From contig JAGWVT010000003.1 of assembly GCA_018970765.1 (NCBI GenBank), forward strand, positions 33,719 through 97,718: a stretch of DNA of 64,000 nt. Direction: 5' to 3'. The notes beneath the pieces were generated by a model. The model searched no databases. It saw only the letters and a program-made list of their open reading frames with translations, and had not been told where the DNA came from. Made by a program: the position numbers and the translations under genes. This DNA comes from Actinomycetales bacterium (GTDB lineage: Bacteria; Actinomycetota; Actinomycetes; S36-B12). Below are positions 30,250-39,627 of the stretch, in pieces; position 1 is the first letter of the stretch, and each line of letters opens with the position of its first letter.

Positions 30250-31307
30250 GTGACCGCTACCAGCCGACATCGGTGCGTGGCATCGCCCGTGACGATGTCG
30301 CGCAATATCGGCCTCCGTCTGTGGCCATGCAGACTGAGTTAGGCGCTTTGACCCTGAAGGGTCCCGTCCTGACGGCTGCTGGCTGCGCCGGGACCGGTCG
30401 CGAGTTGGACGCATTCTTCGACATAACCGCGGTTGGGGCCTTCATCACGCCAAGCATTTCGCTGCATGCCCGTGCAGGCCTACCGACACCGCGCATGGCT
30501 GAGACCCCAAGCGGCCTAGTACACGCCATTGGCCACCAGGGGCCAGGCGTCGATCGGTTCATCGAGCGAGATCTCGCCTGGCTCGCACAGCGAGGTACCC
30601 GGGTGATTGTGTCGATCGTGGGCGCAACACCCGAGGAATATCCAAAGGTCGCGCAGCGGCTCCGCTCCGCAGGTGGTTTCGATGCGATCGAGGTTAACCT
30701 CGCTGCGGCGAATCCTGCAACGCCCGGACGTCAGCTAGCACAGGATCCAGAAGCAGCAGCTTCGGTAGTGCAAGCTGTGCGTCGGCACGGTGACTCACGG
30801 ATTCCCGTCCTGGCGAAGCTGTCATCCGATGCCTCCGATATCGCTGAAGTGGCACGCGCCGTCGTGCGGGCCGGCGCCGATGCCCTCACCCTGGCCAACG
30901 CTCCCGCTGCGCTAGACATCGATGTTGACACCATGCTCCCGGCGCTGGGGGGAGTCGTTGGGGCACTCTCCGGGCCGGCAATCCGCCCTCTTGCGCTGCG
31001 CTGCGTGTGGCAGGTTCGCCAGGCGTTGCCGCAGGTGCCCATTCTGGGCAGCGGGGGCATTCGGAATGGCTTGGACGCCCTGGCATTCATTCTTGCCGGG
31101 GCACACGCGGTTGCGGTGGGATCAACGCTCTTTCGCGATCCATCGGCTCCGGTGCGGATTCACGAGGAACTTGCCCGGGCCCTTGAGGAGCGAGGCTTCT
31201 CGTCACTTCAGCAAGCCATCTCCTACGCCCATCGCAGCGTCGCTGCAGTCGAGGACATCACCGAGGTCGAAGCGCTGACAGACGACCCCAGTGCTGCACG
31301 CAGTTGA
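30246..31307 (+). CDS. PyrD-like (class 1B dihydroorotate dehydrogenase family) protein with altered active site
   Basis: 353 residues, clearly homologous along its length to actinobacterial PyrD: AAGCAGTGRELDAFFDI, PTPRMAETPSG, SGPAIRPLALRCVWQVRQALP and GSGGIRNGLDALAFILAGA. Key residues differ. The orotate/FMN lysine of the TKS motif is Pro69 (ITPSIS). The Asn of LNAIG is His93 (VHAIG). The N-x-S-[CS]-P-N loop with the catalytic Cys or Ser reads NLAAAN (151-156), so the base is Ala154. Asn151, Asn156 and the later Lys/Asn remain. The FMN site seems kept but dihydroorotate oxidation is doubtful. The frame is intact and coupled to pyrK, which suggests a retained and possibly changed activity. 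Confidence 0.85.
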   Translation: MSDRYQPTSVRGIARDDVAQYRPPSVAMQTELGALTLKGPVLTAAGCAGTGRELDAFFDITAVGAFITPSISLHARAGLPTPRMAETPSGLVHAIGHQGPGVDRFIERDLAWLAQRGTRVIVSIVGATPEEYPKVAQRLRSAGGFDAIEVNLAAANPATPGRQLAQDPEAAASVVQAVRRHGDSRIPVLAKLSSDASDIAEVARAVVRAGADALTLANAPAALDIDVDTMLPALGGVVGALSGPAIRPLALRCVWQVRQALPQVPILGSGGIRNGLDALAFILAGAHAVAVGSTLFRDPSAPVRIHEELARALEERGFSSLQQAISYAHRSVAAVEDITEVEALTDDPSAARS

Positions 31308-31315
31308 CCACTGAC

Positions 31316-31864
31316 ATGGACTCAGGTCGGCTCGTGGTTGTCTCGGGTCCTTCCGGCGTTGGCAAAAGCACTGTCGTCGGACGCGCCTTGGAACTGACCC
31401 CGCAAGCCTGGCTCAGCGTCTCAGTGACTACTCGCGCTCCACGACCTGGCGAAGTGGACGGCGTGCATTACCGCTTTGTGGACGACGCGACCTTCGATGC
31501 CATGCTGCAAGGATCGGAATTCCTCGAGTGGGCTGAGTTCGCGGGACGTCGCTACGGCACGCCGAAGGCTCAGGTCGCCTGGCAGCGTGGCCGAGGTAGA
31601 CCGGTTGTCCTAGAGATCGAAGTCGCAGGTGCCCGGCAGGTGCGGCAGGCCGATCCCAGTGCGTTTTTGGTCTTCATAGCGCCTCCCTCGCTGGCGGTGC
31701 TGAGTGCACGGCTGCAGGCCCGAGGGACGGAATCTCCAGATGCAATCGCCCGTCGCCTGGCGATTGCCGAGCGGGAATTGGCGGCCCAAGACGCATTCGA
31801 CCAGGTCATCGTCAACACTGATGTCGAGCAGGCTGCCCGAGCATTGGTAGCATCCCTGGCGTGA
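31316..31864 (+). CDS. gmk: Guanylate kinase
   Basis: About 182 residues, GMP plus ATP to GDP plus ADP. P-loop [12 protein letters not shown] at the N-terminus, then [22 protein letters not shown] (GMP-binding), [14 protein letters not shown] and the lid region. ATG at 31316 is chosen; a TTG at 31304 that overlaps the pyrD stop is also in frame. In related genomes pyrF and mihF lie just upstream; both are missing here. It overlaps rpoZ by GTGA. Confidence 0.96.
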   Translation: MDSGRLVVVSGPSGVGKSTVVGRALELTPQAWLSVSVTTRAPRPGEVDGVHYRFVDDATFDAMLQGSEFLEWAEFAGRRYGTPKAQVAWQRGRGRPVVLEIEVAGARQVRQADPSAFLVFIAPPSLAVLSARLQARGTESPDAIARRLAIAERELAAQDAFDQVIVNTDVEQAARALVASLA

Positions 31865-32124
31865 CCAGTATCCGGCCCGAGGGCATCACCCATCCATCTA
31901 TCGATGCGCTGCTGGAGCAGGCAGATTCGAAATACGCCCTGGTCATCTACGCGGCGAAGCGAGCCCGGCAGATCAATGCCTACTACTCGCAGTTGGGTGA
32001 GGGCCTGCTGGAGTACGTCGGTCCTTTGGTTGAGACGTATGCTCAGGAGAAGCCGCTCTCCATTGCCATGCGCGAAATCGACGCAGGTTTGCTGCGGTCC
32101 GAGGCGCTGGAGGAGACGAGCTGA
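31861..32124 (+). CDS. rpoZ: RNA polymerase omega subunit
   Basis: 87-residue omega subunit that assists assembly of the RNA polymerase core. [40 protein letters not shown] is the conserved core and [15 protein letters not shown] the C-terminal helix, as in mycobacteria and streptomycetes. It starts at a GTG overlapping the gmk stop. The gene order gmk-rpoZ-coaBC is conserved in the phylum. Confidence 0.95.
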   Translation: MTSIRPEGITHPSIDALLEQADSKYALVIYAAKRARQINAYYSQLGEGLLEYVGPLVETYAQEKPLSIAMREIDAGLLRSEALEETS

Positions 32125-33416
32125 ACTCCGATACCTCCCTGCCCCGCGTTGTGCTCGGGGTTGCAGGCGGTATTGCCGCATACAAGGCGGTCGAGGTCTT
32201 GCGAGGCCTCGCCGAATCCGGCCATGATGTCACCGTTGTGCCGACCGAGGCTGCGCTTCGGTTCGTGGGTGAACCGACCTGGGCCGCACTCTCAGGCCAG
32301 CCGGTCGCAACCAGCCTCTGGCAGCAGACCCAGCAAGTTCCGCATGTTCGCTTGGGTCAGCAAGCCGACTGCATCGTCATCGCACCGGCAACCGCAGATC
32401 TGCTGGCCCGCCTGGTAACCGGCATTGCAGGCGACCTGCTCACCAACGTGGTGCTCACAGCACGCTGTCCGATCGTGATCGCACCAGCGATGCACACCGA
32501 GATGTGGCTGCACCCAGCAACGGCGGCCAACGTCGCCACGTTGCGGGATCGAGGTGCCATCGTCCTTGATCCCGCCGTGGGGAGACTGACCGGGGCGGAT
32601 TCTGGTCCGGGTCGTCTACCGGATCCAGCGCTGATCGTGGATGTCGTGCGCAGTGCACTTCGTGGTTCGACCCAGCGACCCCTGACGGATCTTGCGGGAT
32701 TACGCGTGGTCGTGACCGCCGGTGGGACTCGTGAAGCTTGGGATCCCGTGCGCTATCTCGGTAATCGGAGCAGCGGTCGGCAGGGCGTTGCCGTAGCGCG
32801 TGCTGCTGTGGCCCGGGGGGCCCGGGTTCACCTCGTTGCCGGCGCGATGGACGTGCCTCCACCTGCCGGTGTTGACAGCACCGTCGTGGAATCGGCCGAA
32901 CAGATGCTCCAGTCGGTGCGTCAGTCCCTCGTCGCTTGTGATGTCCTCGTCATGGCCGCAGCGGTGGCCGACTTTCGCCCGGCGACTCGTCGGGACGCCA
33001 AGATCAAGAAGGAGGCTGGCCTACCGGAGCTGCACCTAGAACCCACCGTCGACATCCTTGCGAGCCTGTGTGCCGAGCGGGCCGGCAGTCGACCGCTCAT
33101 CGTCGGATTTGCGGCGGAAACGGCACGTGATGACGAAGAACTCCTAGAGCTCGGTGCGCAGAAGTTTCACCGAAAGGGTTGCGACCTGCTGGTCGTTAAT
33201 GATGTTGGGGGAGCCGAACCCGTTTTCGGCAGTGATCGAAACCAGGTGGTGATTCTTGCTGGGTCGGGCCTTGCTGGGTCGGGCCCTGCTGGGGTGGGGA
33301 TAGTTGCGAGGGTTGGACCGGCGGACAAGACCACTGTTGCACATGGGATTTGGGATGCGGTGCGCGCACACCTGGCCGCAGCACCAACTCCAACTGCTGT
33401 GAACCCAACTGACTAG
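32121..33416 (+). CDS. coaBC: Bifunctional phosphopantothenoylcysteine decarboxylase/synthase, probable CTG start
   Basis: About 431 residues. The CoaC flavoprotein half has [42 protein letters not shown] and the actinobacterial PAMHTEMW. The CoaB half (from about residue 195) has [36 protein letters not shown] and the KIKKE lysines. It makes 4'-phosphopantetheine for CoA. The first ATG/GTG in frame (GTG at 32151) would begin inside the first beta strand. CTG at 32121 has AGGAG at 32111-32115 and overlaps the rpoZ stop as CTGA, so I prefer it. A short repeated linker lies near the C-terminus. Confidence 0.93.
   Translation: MNSDTSLPRVVLGVAGGIAAYKAVEVLRGLAESGHDVTVVPTEAALRFVGEPTWAALSGQPVATSLWQQTQQVPHVRLGQQADCIVIAPATADLLARLVTGIAGDLLTNVVLTARCPIVIAPAMHTEMWLHPATAANVATLRDRGAIVLDPAVGRLTGADSGPGRLPDPALIVDVVRSALRGSTQRPLTDLAGLRVVVTAGGTREAWDPVRYLGNRSSGRQGVAVARAAVARGARVHLVAGAMDVPPPAGVDSTVVESAEQMLQSVRQSLVACDVLVMAAAVADFRPATRRDAKIKKEAGLPELHLEPTVDILASLCAERAGSRPLIVGFAAETARDDEELLELGAQKFHRKGCDLLVVNDVGGAEPVFGSDRNQVVILAGSGLAGSGPAGVGIVARVGPADKTTVAHGIWDAVRAHLAAAPTPTAVNPTD
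33258..33299 (+). repeat. In-frame 15-nt tandem repeat in coaBC
   Basis: GCTGGGTCGGGCCTT (33258-33272) is repeated with one change at 33273-33287, followed by a partial third copy. It encodes [14 protein letters not shown], a flexible insert close to the end of the CoaB domain. Confidence 0.8.
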
Positions 33417-33443
33417 AATCCACCACACCGGGGATGGCCCGGT
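33414..33443 (+). promoter_or_regulatory. metK promoter and 5' hairpin
   Basis: TAGAAT (33414-33419) overlaps the coaBC stop and is a good -10 hexamer. A start near 33426 would place a hairpin at the mRNA 5' end: ACCGGG (33427-33432) with CCCGGT (33438-33443). The leader is about 45 nt with AGGAG at 33461-33465, too short for a known SAM riboswitch. Confidence 0.45.
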
Positions 33444-33470
33444 CACGTCGCCCGAATACCAGGAGCCTCG

Positions 33471-34721
33471 GTGTCCAAGCGCTTGTTTACGTCCGAGTCG
33501 GTAACTGAAGGTCATCCCGACAAAATGGCCGACCAGATCAGCGATGCGATCCTTGACGATCTACTTCGCCAGGATGCCCGCAGTCGGGTCGCAGTCGAGA
33601 CGATGCTGACCACCGGTCAGGTACACGTTGCCGGCGAGGTGACAACCGCCGGTTTTGCAGACGTGATGCGACTGGTACGCGACACGGTCCTTGAGATCGG
33701 CTATGACTCGTCGGTCAAGGGCTTCGACGGTGAGTCCTGCGGTATCTCAGTGTCGATCGGCAAGCAGTCTCCTGATATCGCGCAAGGTGTCGACGACGCC
33801 ATCGAGGAGCGGGAGGGTGGTAGCGCCGACCCCTTGGATCGACAGGGGGCAGGCGACCAGGGCCTCATGTTCGGATATGCCTGCACCGACACCGTTGAAT
33901 TGATGCCATTACCGATCTCCCTGGCTCACCGACTCGCGGAGCAACTGACCGCGGTACGCAAGGACGGCACAGTCCCGTACCTGCGCCCGGATGGCAAGAC
34001 GCAGGTCACCATCGAATACGACGAGGATGGCCGACCGCTGCGCATCGACACCATCGTGGTGTCCAGCCAGCACGCCCGCGACATCAATCTCGACACGATG
34101 CTGACGCCCGATGTGCGCAAGCACGTCGTTGACCCGATCCTGGCCACCGTCGATCTGGATTCCCGCGAGTACCGACTCTTGGTCAACCCCACGGGGCGCT
34201 TCGAGGTCGGCGGGCCGATGGGTGATGCTGGCCTTACTGGTCGAAAGATCATCGTTGACACCTACGGCGGTATGGCACGCCACGGCGGCGGAGCTTTTTC
34301 GGGCAAGGATCCTTCGAAGGTGGATCGCTCGGCGGCCTACGCGATGAGGTGGGTGGCGAAGAATGTGGTGGCCGCAGGTTTGGCCACGCGTTGCGAGGTT
34401 CAGGTGGCCTATGCCATCGGCAAGGCCCACCCGGTTGGCGTGTTCGTGGAGACCTTCGGCACCGGCGTCATCGGTGACGAGGCGATCCAAGAAGCAGTTC
34501 TTCGCGTCTTTGACCTGCGGCCCGCTGCGATCATCCGCGACCTTGACCTGCTGCGTCCGATTTACCGGGCGACCAGTGCCTACGGCCACTTTGGCCGGGC
34601 GCAGGGCACGAACGTGCTCCTGGATAGCGATACGCCGGCACAGCGATCAAAGGTTGGACCCACGTTCACTTGGGAGAACGTGGATCGCGCCGAGGACCTT
34701 CGCTCGCTCACCGGCGTCTAG
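33471..34721 (+). CDS. metK: S-adenosylmethionine synthetase
   Basis: 416 residues forming SAM from methionine and [27 protein letters not shown] opens the protein, [11 protein letters not shown] is the ATP-binding signature, and [19 protein letters not shown] carries the catalytic loop. The terminal region with [14 protein letters not shown] is complete. GTG start with AGGAG 5 nt upstream. Supplies SAM for methyltransferases such as rsmB and the SpoU enzyme in this window. Confidence 0.97.
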   Translation: MSKRLFTSESVTEGHPDKMADQISDAILDDLLRQDARSRVAVETMLTTGQVHVAGEVTTAGFADVMRLVRDTVLEIGYDSSVKGFDGESCGISVSIGKQSPDIAQGVDDAIEEREGGSADPLDRQGAGDQGLMFGYACTDTVELMPLPISLAHRLAEQLTAVRKDGTVPYLRPDGKTQVTIEYDEDGRPLRIDTIVVSSQHARDINLDTMLTPDVRKHVVDPILATVDLDSREYRLLVNPTGRFEVGGPMGDAGLTGRKIIVDTYGGMARHGGGAFSGKDPSKVDRSAAYAMRWVAKNVVAAGLATRCEVQVAYAIGKAHPVGVFVETFGTGVIGDEAIQEAVLRVFDLRPAAIIRDLDLLRPIYRATSAYGHFGRAQGTNVLLDSDTPAQRSKVGPTFTWENVDRAEDLRSLTGV

Positions 34722-34733
34722 AACCAAGGTGTC

Positions 34734-36647
34734 ATGACCCAGGTTGCACAACTGCGCCTGGATCTGACGCCCCCGCACCTGGACAGAGTCTTCGACTACC
34801 TCGTCCCTGAACCCCTTGCCGACCGTGTGCGGCAGGGGATCAGGGTGCGAGTGCGGTTTCACGGACGGCTCGTCAATGGATTTGTGGTTGGTATGGCCGC
34901 GCCAACTCACACGGGCTCGCAATTGCGCCCCATCGAGCGAGTTATCAGCGACGAAGTCGTCTTGACGCCTGACATCCAAGCGTTGGTCGAGCAAGTTGCC
35001 GAGCGACAGGCGGGCACCTTTGCCGACGTCGTGCGTAGCGCTGTGCCGCCACGGCATGCGCGTGCGGAGGCATCGCTGGCGAAGGTCATGGGCTCCGGGC
35101 ACAATCCCGTCGCCGCGGACTTGAATGCGTGGGACCGATACCGTCACGGCCCGGGCCTGTTGAACAGGCTGCAGCGCGGTGAAGCATCGGGTGTTCGAGC
35201 GGTATTCAGCCAAGCTCCTGGGGCGCCCTGGACTCAAGACGTCGCAGCCCTGATCCGAGCCTGCCTTGCCGGAACAACCGCGGATAGGCCGGGCCAAGTG
35301 GTGGTCGTCGTCCCCGACGTCACCGACGTTGAGCGCCTCAAAGCGGAACTTGACGATCTGCACAGCACGATTGCGGTACTGACATCGGCCTCCGGCCCAG
35401 AGCAGCGCTATCGATCCTTCCTCAGAGCCCTGCGCGGACATGTCCAGGTGATCATCGGCACTCGCGCGGCGGTCTTCGCTCCGGTGCCGAACCTGCAGCT
35501 GCTCGTCGTCTGGGACGACCAGGATGAGTCGCTCATCGATCCGCAGGCTCCCTACTGGCATGCCCGGGACGTTGCGGCCTTGCGTGCGCACCTGGGTGGC
35601 GCCGGACTCGTCATTGGCGGCCCATCGCGCAGCGTGATAACCGAGTATTGGGTGCAGTCGGGCTGGGCGACGTCACTGACGGCGGAACGCGCGGTCCTTC
35701 GCACTGTCGCACCGCGTGTCACTGGCCAGCCGGAGTCCAGTCGTCATGAGAGCGGACCTGTGCGAATCTCGCACGCAGCATGGACAGTCCTGCAGCAAGG
35801 CCTGCGCGATGGGCCAGTGTTGGTCCAGGTGCGGCGTGCCGGATATGTCCCCGGGTTGGCATGTATGTCCTGTCGAGCACCTGCCCTATGTTCCTGCGGC
35901 GGAGTGCTCTCGCGGGTGCATGACAGCGCGGTGCCCATGTGCAGTCGCTGCGCGCAACCTCGACCGGACTTCAGCTGCCCGCACTGCAAGGATCGCCAGC
36001 GCGGCCTGCGCGCCCTTTCCATTGGCGCTCAGCGAACCGCGGAGGAGTTCGGCCGCGCATTTCCCCAAGCCACGATCGTGTGGTCACAGGGCAGCCACCC
36101 GGTCCGAGCCGTACCTGCCCACCCAGCCGTCGTGGTCAGTACGCCGGGCGCGGAGCCAGTTGCGCAGGGTGGCTACAGAGCTGTGGTTCTGCTGGACGCA
36201 ATGGCGCAACTGCGCGCTCCATACCTCGACGCCGAGCAGGAGGCCGCTCGACGCTGGTTCAGCGCAGCACTGCTGGCACGCCCGACTGCGCCGGTCGTCG
36301 TGTCGGCGGATTCCTCGTTAGCTCCGGTCCAGGCTTTGCTGAGATGGGATGCTCCCTGGCTGGCCCAGCGTCAGCTCCAGGACCTTCGCGAGGTGGGCCT
36401 TGGGCCCGAGCATCGCTTTGCGGCGATAACGGGCAGCGTCGACGCCGTGGACGATGTCATCGGCAGCCTGCGTACTCCCGCCCGAGTCATACGAATAGCC
36501 GGCGAGCGGGCCCTGGTTGGTGTGCCGCGTAGTGAAGGCCTGGAACTTGCCCGCGAACTCGGTGCACTGATTCGCGAAAGATCTGCGCGTAAAGGGGGCT
36601 CCCAGCTGACTGTGGTGATGGATCCACGTGAGCCACTGCGGCCTTGA
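34734..36647 (+). CDS. priA: PriA-like primosomal protein N' without helicase motifs
   Basis: 637 residues. The N-terminal 3'-DNA-end-binding domain is recognisable (LTPPHLDRVFDYLVPEPLADRVRQGIRVRVRF). The zinc-binding cysteines are present (CMSCRAPALCSCGG, CSRCAQPRPDFSCPHCKDR). There is no Walker A motif, and the DEXH position reads VWDDQDE. Loss of helicase motifs is a known feature of actinobacterial PriA, so this is normal for the group. It is probably involved in replication restart or fork recognition rather than unwinding. Located in the conserved metK-priA-def-fmt order. Confidence 0.88.
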   Translation: MTQVAQLRLDLTPPHLDRVFDYLVPEPLADRVRQGIRVRVRFHGRLVNGFVVGMAAPTHTGSQLRPIERVISDEVVLTPDIQALVEQVAERQAGTFADVVRSAVPPRHARAEASLAKVMGSGHNPVAADLNAWDRYRHGPGLLNRLQRGEASGVRAVFSQAPGAPWTQDVAALIRACLAGTTADRPGQVVVVVPDVTDVERLKAELDDLHSTIAVLTSASGPEQRYRSFLRALRGHVQVIIGTRAAVFAPVPNLQLLVVWDDQDESLIDPQAPYWHARDVAALRAHLGGAGLVIGGPSRSVITEYWVQSGWATSLTAERAVLRTVAPRVTGQPESSRHESGPVRISHAAWTVLQQGLRDGPVLVQVRRAGYVPGLACMSCRAPALCSCGGVLSRVHDSAVPMCSRCAQPRPDFSCPHCKDRQRGLRALSIGAQRTAEEFGRAFPQATIVWSQGSHPVRAVPAHPAVVVSTPGAEPVAQGGYRAVVLLDAMAQLRAPYLDAEQEAARRWFSAALLARPTAPVVVSADSSLAPVQALLRWDAPWLAQRQLQDLREVGLGPEHRFAAITGSVDAVDDVIGSLRTPARVIRIAGERALVGVPRSEGLELARELGALIRERSARKGGSQLTVVMDPREPLRP

Positions 36648-36654
36648 CTGCACC

Positions 36655-36660
36655 TAGACT
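36655..36660 (+). promoter_or_regulatory. -10 element for a leaderless def transcript
   Basis: TAGACT, identical to the hisD element, ends 6 nt before the def ATG at 36667. There is no purine-rich ribosome-binding site in the 19-nt gap. Confidence 0.6.
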
Positions 36661-36666
36661 TGGCAT

Positions 36667-37206
36667 ATGGCCATCCAGCCGATTCGTCTCTTCGGCGATC
36701 CAGTACTACGGACGCCGGCGGCACCGGTCGAAACCTTTGACAAGGAGCTGCGTAAGTTGGTCGATGACCTGACCGACACCATGCGCGATGCGCCAGGGGT
36801 CGGGTTGGCAGCTCCGCAAATCGGCGTTTCGCTCCGCGTGTTCACCTACTGGATTGACAATGAGCTGGGCCATCTGGTGAATCCGGACTTGGATCTTTCG
36901 GAAGACGTTGAACTTGACGAGGAGGGGTGCCTGTCGCTTCCTGGGCTATCTTTCGATACCAAGCGGGCGCGCAGCGTTGTCGCACGCGGCATGAATATGC
37001 ATGGTGAACCCATAGTCGTCGAAGGAACCGACCTACTTGCTCGCTGCGTCCAGCACGAGACAGATCATCTTGATGGCATCGTATTCATTGATCGACTCGA
37101 TCCCCTGGAGCGCAAAGAAGCGATGCGGTTGATTCGAGAGGCTGAGTGGTTCGGCGAGACACCGCCCCAAATTCGGCAGAATCCTCATCCCGCCGCGTGG
37201 CTCTAG
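36667..37206 (+). CDS. def: Peptide deformylase
   Basis: 179-residue metalloenzyme removing the N-formyl group from new proteins. Motif 1 GVGLAAPQIG, motif 2 EGCLSLPG with the metal Cys, and motif 3 HETDHLDG with two His and Glu are all intact. It has the mycobacterial/streptomycete type insert between motifs 1 and 2. Encoded next to fmt, which adds the formyl group to initiator tRNA, so the pair forms the formylation cycle. Confidence 0.97.
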   Translation: MAIQPIRLFGDPVLRTPAAPVETFDKELRKLVDDLTDTMRDAPGVGLAAPQIGVSLRVFTYWIDNELGHLVNPDLDLSEDVELDEEGCLSLPGLSFDTKRARSVVARGMNMHGEPIVVEGTDLLARCVQHETDHLDGIVFIDRLDPLERKEAMRLIREAEWFGETPPQIRQNPHPAAWL

Positions 37207-37210
37207 ATCC

Positions 37211-38167
37211 TTGCGTTGCCTAGTAGCCGGCACGCCGGAGGTCGCTGTCGTCGCGCTTGAGGCAATTCTGCGTTCCAAGCACGAGGTCATTGCGGTGCTG
37301 ACGCGACCGGATGCTCAATCCGGCCGAGGTCGCAGAGTTCAACCATCGCCCGTTGCGCAGGTGGCGCGCGAACTCAACTTGCTGACGTTTACTCCCGAAC
37401 GATTGACCGACCCCGACTTCGAGGAGTCTGTGCATAGCCTTCAACCAGACTGCTGTCCCGTCATCGCATTTGGTGGTTTGATTCCGCAGAATCTGTTGGA
37501 CGTTCCCAAGCACGGATGGATCAATCTGCATTTCTCGCTATTGCCCGCCTGGCGGGGCGCAGCACCGGTCAACTACGCATTACTTGCCGGGGATACCCAG
37601 ACAGGAGCGACGACCTTCCGCATCGAGGCGGGCTTGGACACCGGGCCGATACTCAAGCAGCGGCATCTGGACATCGCTGCTCGGGATACTGCCGGGAGTC
37701 TGTTGAGCTCTCTGGCCACTATCGGCGCCGAGTTGTTGGTGGAGACTTTGGATCGGCTGGACGAGGGATCGGTGATTGCGCGCCCGCAGCCCACGACTGG
37801 GATCACCCTGGCCCCGCGAATCCACATGGATCAGGCTCACATCGACTGGTCTGCGTCAGCAGTCGCAATCGATCGCCTTGTGCGTGCCATGACGCCTGCC
37901 CCCGGTGCGTGGGCGAATGTCGTGAATCTCGACGCGCTCACTCTTGACGCGGTGACGCTCGACAGGGTCAACATTGCGCCGATCGAACTGGATACAGGCC
38001 CAGCAGATCTGGCTCCGGGCGCGATCGCAACGTCATCAAAGCATGTATGGGTTGGCACTGGGGACACTCCAGTTCGACTGACGGATGTGCAACCGGCAGG
38101 CAAACGATGGATGCCCGCGAGCGATTGGTTGAGGGGATGGCGTGGCAACACACCGACGCTCCGCTGA
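37211..38167 (+). CDS. fmt: Methionyl-tRNA formyltransferase
   Basis: 318 residues. RCLVAGTPEVAVVALEAIL at the start, the formyl-transfer core INLHFSLLPAWRGAAPVNYALLAGD with the catalytic Asn-His, and the C-terminal tRNA-binding OB domain. TTG at 37211 is the only start that gives the full N-terminal strand. One position is unusual: the canonical ..VVAYG.ILP region reads VIAFGGLIPQ, still acceptable. It overlaps rsmB by 26 nt. Confidence 0.95.
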   Translation: MRCLVAGTPEVAVVALEAILRSKHEVIAVLTRPDAQSGRGRRVQPSPVAQVARELNLLTFTPERLTDPDFEESVHSLQPDCCPVIAFGGLIPQNLLDVPKHGWINLHFSLLPAWRGAAPVNYALLAGDTQTGATTFRIEAGLDTGPILKQRHLDIAARDTAGSLLSSLATIGAELLVETLDRLDEGSVIARPQPTTGITLAPRIHMDQAHIDWSASAVAIDRLVRAMTPAPGAWANVVNLDALTLDAVTLDRVNIAPIELDTGPADLAPGAIATSSKHVWVGTGDTPVRLTDVQPAGKRWMPASDWLRGWRGNTPTLR

Positions 38168-39581
38168 GCATCGTCGCCCTGGCACCGTACGCGCTTCCGA
38201 GGTTGCCAGTGACCTGCCACGCCTGGCCGCACTGCGGATACTTCGTGCGGTCGATGATGATGATGCCTATGCGCACCTGGCAAGCGGGCAGATTCTCAGT
38301 TCCCTTCACCTTCAGGGCCGTGACGCCGCATTCGCGCTGAATCTCGCCTACGGGGTGCTGCGTTGGCGGAGCCTGGTCGATGCAATATGGCAGAGCTGTT
38401 CACAGCGTGAGCAGGTCGATCCTGATGTGCAGCGAGTTCTAAGTATGGGCACGCACCAGATGTTGCAGATGCAGGTGCCGGCACATGCCGCAATTGCCAC
38501 GTCGGTCGATTTGATTCGGACCGCGGGGTCGCCCGGAGCTGCCGGTTTTGTGAACGCCGTGCTGCGCGCCGTACAGGCAGACGACTTACCCGGTTGGCTG
38601 ACCAGGCTTGATCTGGGGGGTCCAGATGACCTCATGGGTGACTTAGGAAAGTTGGCGCTGCGCTGGTCGCATCCGAAATGGATCGTGGCGGCATTTGCCG
38701 CCGCGTTGGGGCCACGCATGGCTGAGCTGCCCGCCCTGCTGGCAGCCGACAACGACCCAGCGCGGCCGGTACTCGTGGCCCTGCCTGGCCTGGCAACAAC
38801 CTTGGACCTGCTGGAAGACCCGCGGCTTTCAGCGGGGCGCCTGAGTCCACTTGCCGCAGTGCTCGCTCAGGGTCGCCCGGATGAAGTGGCGGCGGTACGC
38901 GAGGGTCGTGCGGCGGTACAGGATGAGGGAAGTCAACTTGCCGCGCTGGCGCTTAGTCGGGCGCCTGTTGACGGCGACGATGGAGCATGGCTGGACCTTT
39001 GCGCGGGACCGGGGGGCAAGGCCGCTGTGTTGGCCGGGCTGGCGATGGCTCGGTCAGCGCAACTGACGGCGGTTGAGCCGCACCCGTCCCGGGCGCGTCT
39101 GCTAGCCAACCGTCTAGCGCCATTCGGGCAGGAAGTCGGACTGGCTCTCCAAGGATTGGCCCCCGAGGTATTGGTTGGTGACGCAAGGCAAGCCCCTTGG
39201 GGCGATCGCAGGTTTAGCCGCGTGCTCGTCGACGCACCCTGCAGTGGGATTGGTGCGTTGCGGCGGCGACCTGAGTCGCGCTGGCGACGACTGGCAAGTG
39301 ATCTCACGGCGCTGGTGGCACTGCAGCGCGAGCTCCTGCTCACGGCGATCGATGCTGCTGTGCCAGGCGGTGTGGTGCTCTACGTTACCTGCTCGCCACA
39401 TCCTGCTGAGACCGTTGAAGTGATCGACTACGCCCTTCGAATGCGCCAAGGTGGTGTTCTGCCACTGGCCACGGGATCGCTCCTCCCGGAGGTCGGACTG
39501 CTCCAGTCGCCGACTGTTCAGCTCTGGCCACATGAACACGGCACAGATGCGATGTTCATGGCCGCGATTCGGGTTCAGTGA
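38142..39581 (+). CDS. rsmB: RsmB/NOP-family rRNA (cytosine-C5) methyltransferase
   Basis: 479 residues. An N-terminal NusB-like domain (about 30-160, RLAALRILRAVDDDDAYAH) precedes the SAM-dependent methyltransferase domain. It has LDLCAGPGGKAAVLAGL for SAM binding, VDAPCSGIGALRRRPESRW, and the catalytic Cys in YVTCSPHPAETVEV. The family methylates C967 of E. coli 16S rRNA. GTG start lies within the fmt 3' end. Normal length and domain order. Confidence 0.94.
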   Translation: MATHRRSAEHRRPGTVRASEVASDLPRLAALRILRAVDDDDAYAHLASGQILSSLHLQGRDAAFALNLAYGVLRWRSLVDAIWQSCSQREQVDPDVQRVLSMGTHQMLQMQVPAHAAIATSVDLIRTAGSPGAAGFVNAVLRAVQADDLPGWLTRLDLGGPDDLMGDLGKLALRWSHPKWIVAAFAAALGPRMAELPALLAADNDPARPVLVALPGLATTLDLLEDPRLSAGRLSPLAAVLAQGRPDEVAAVREGRAAVQDEGSQLAALALSRAPVDGDDGAWLDLCAGPGGKAAVLAGLAMARSAQLTAVEPHPSRARLLANRLAPFGQEVGLALQGLAPEVLVGDARQAPWGDRRFSRVLVDAPCSGIGALRRRPESRWRRLASDLTALVALQRELLLTAIDAAVPGGVVLYVTCSPHPAETVEVIDYALRMRQGGVLPLATGSLLPEVGLLQSPTVQLWPHEHGTDAMFMAAIRVQ

Positions 39582-39627
39582 AGTCCTGGGTCACGCTGAC
39601 CGAAGTGGTGGGGCACATTCCGCGCAC

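Noticed and set aside
33420..33470. Possible SAM riboswitch ahead of metK
   Set aside because: The leader is only about 45 nt with a single hairpin, too small for a known SAM aptamer.
34734..36647. PriA without Walker A and DEXH motifs looked like a degenerate helicase
   Set aside because: Loss of helicase motifs is a documented general feature of actinobacterial PriA, so it is not special to this genome.
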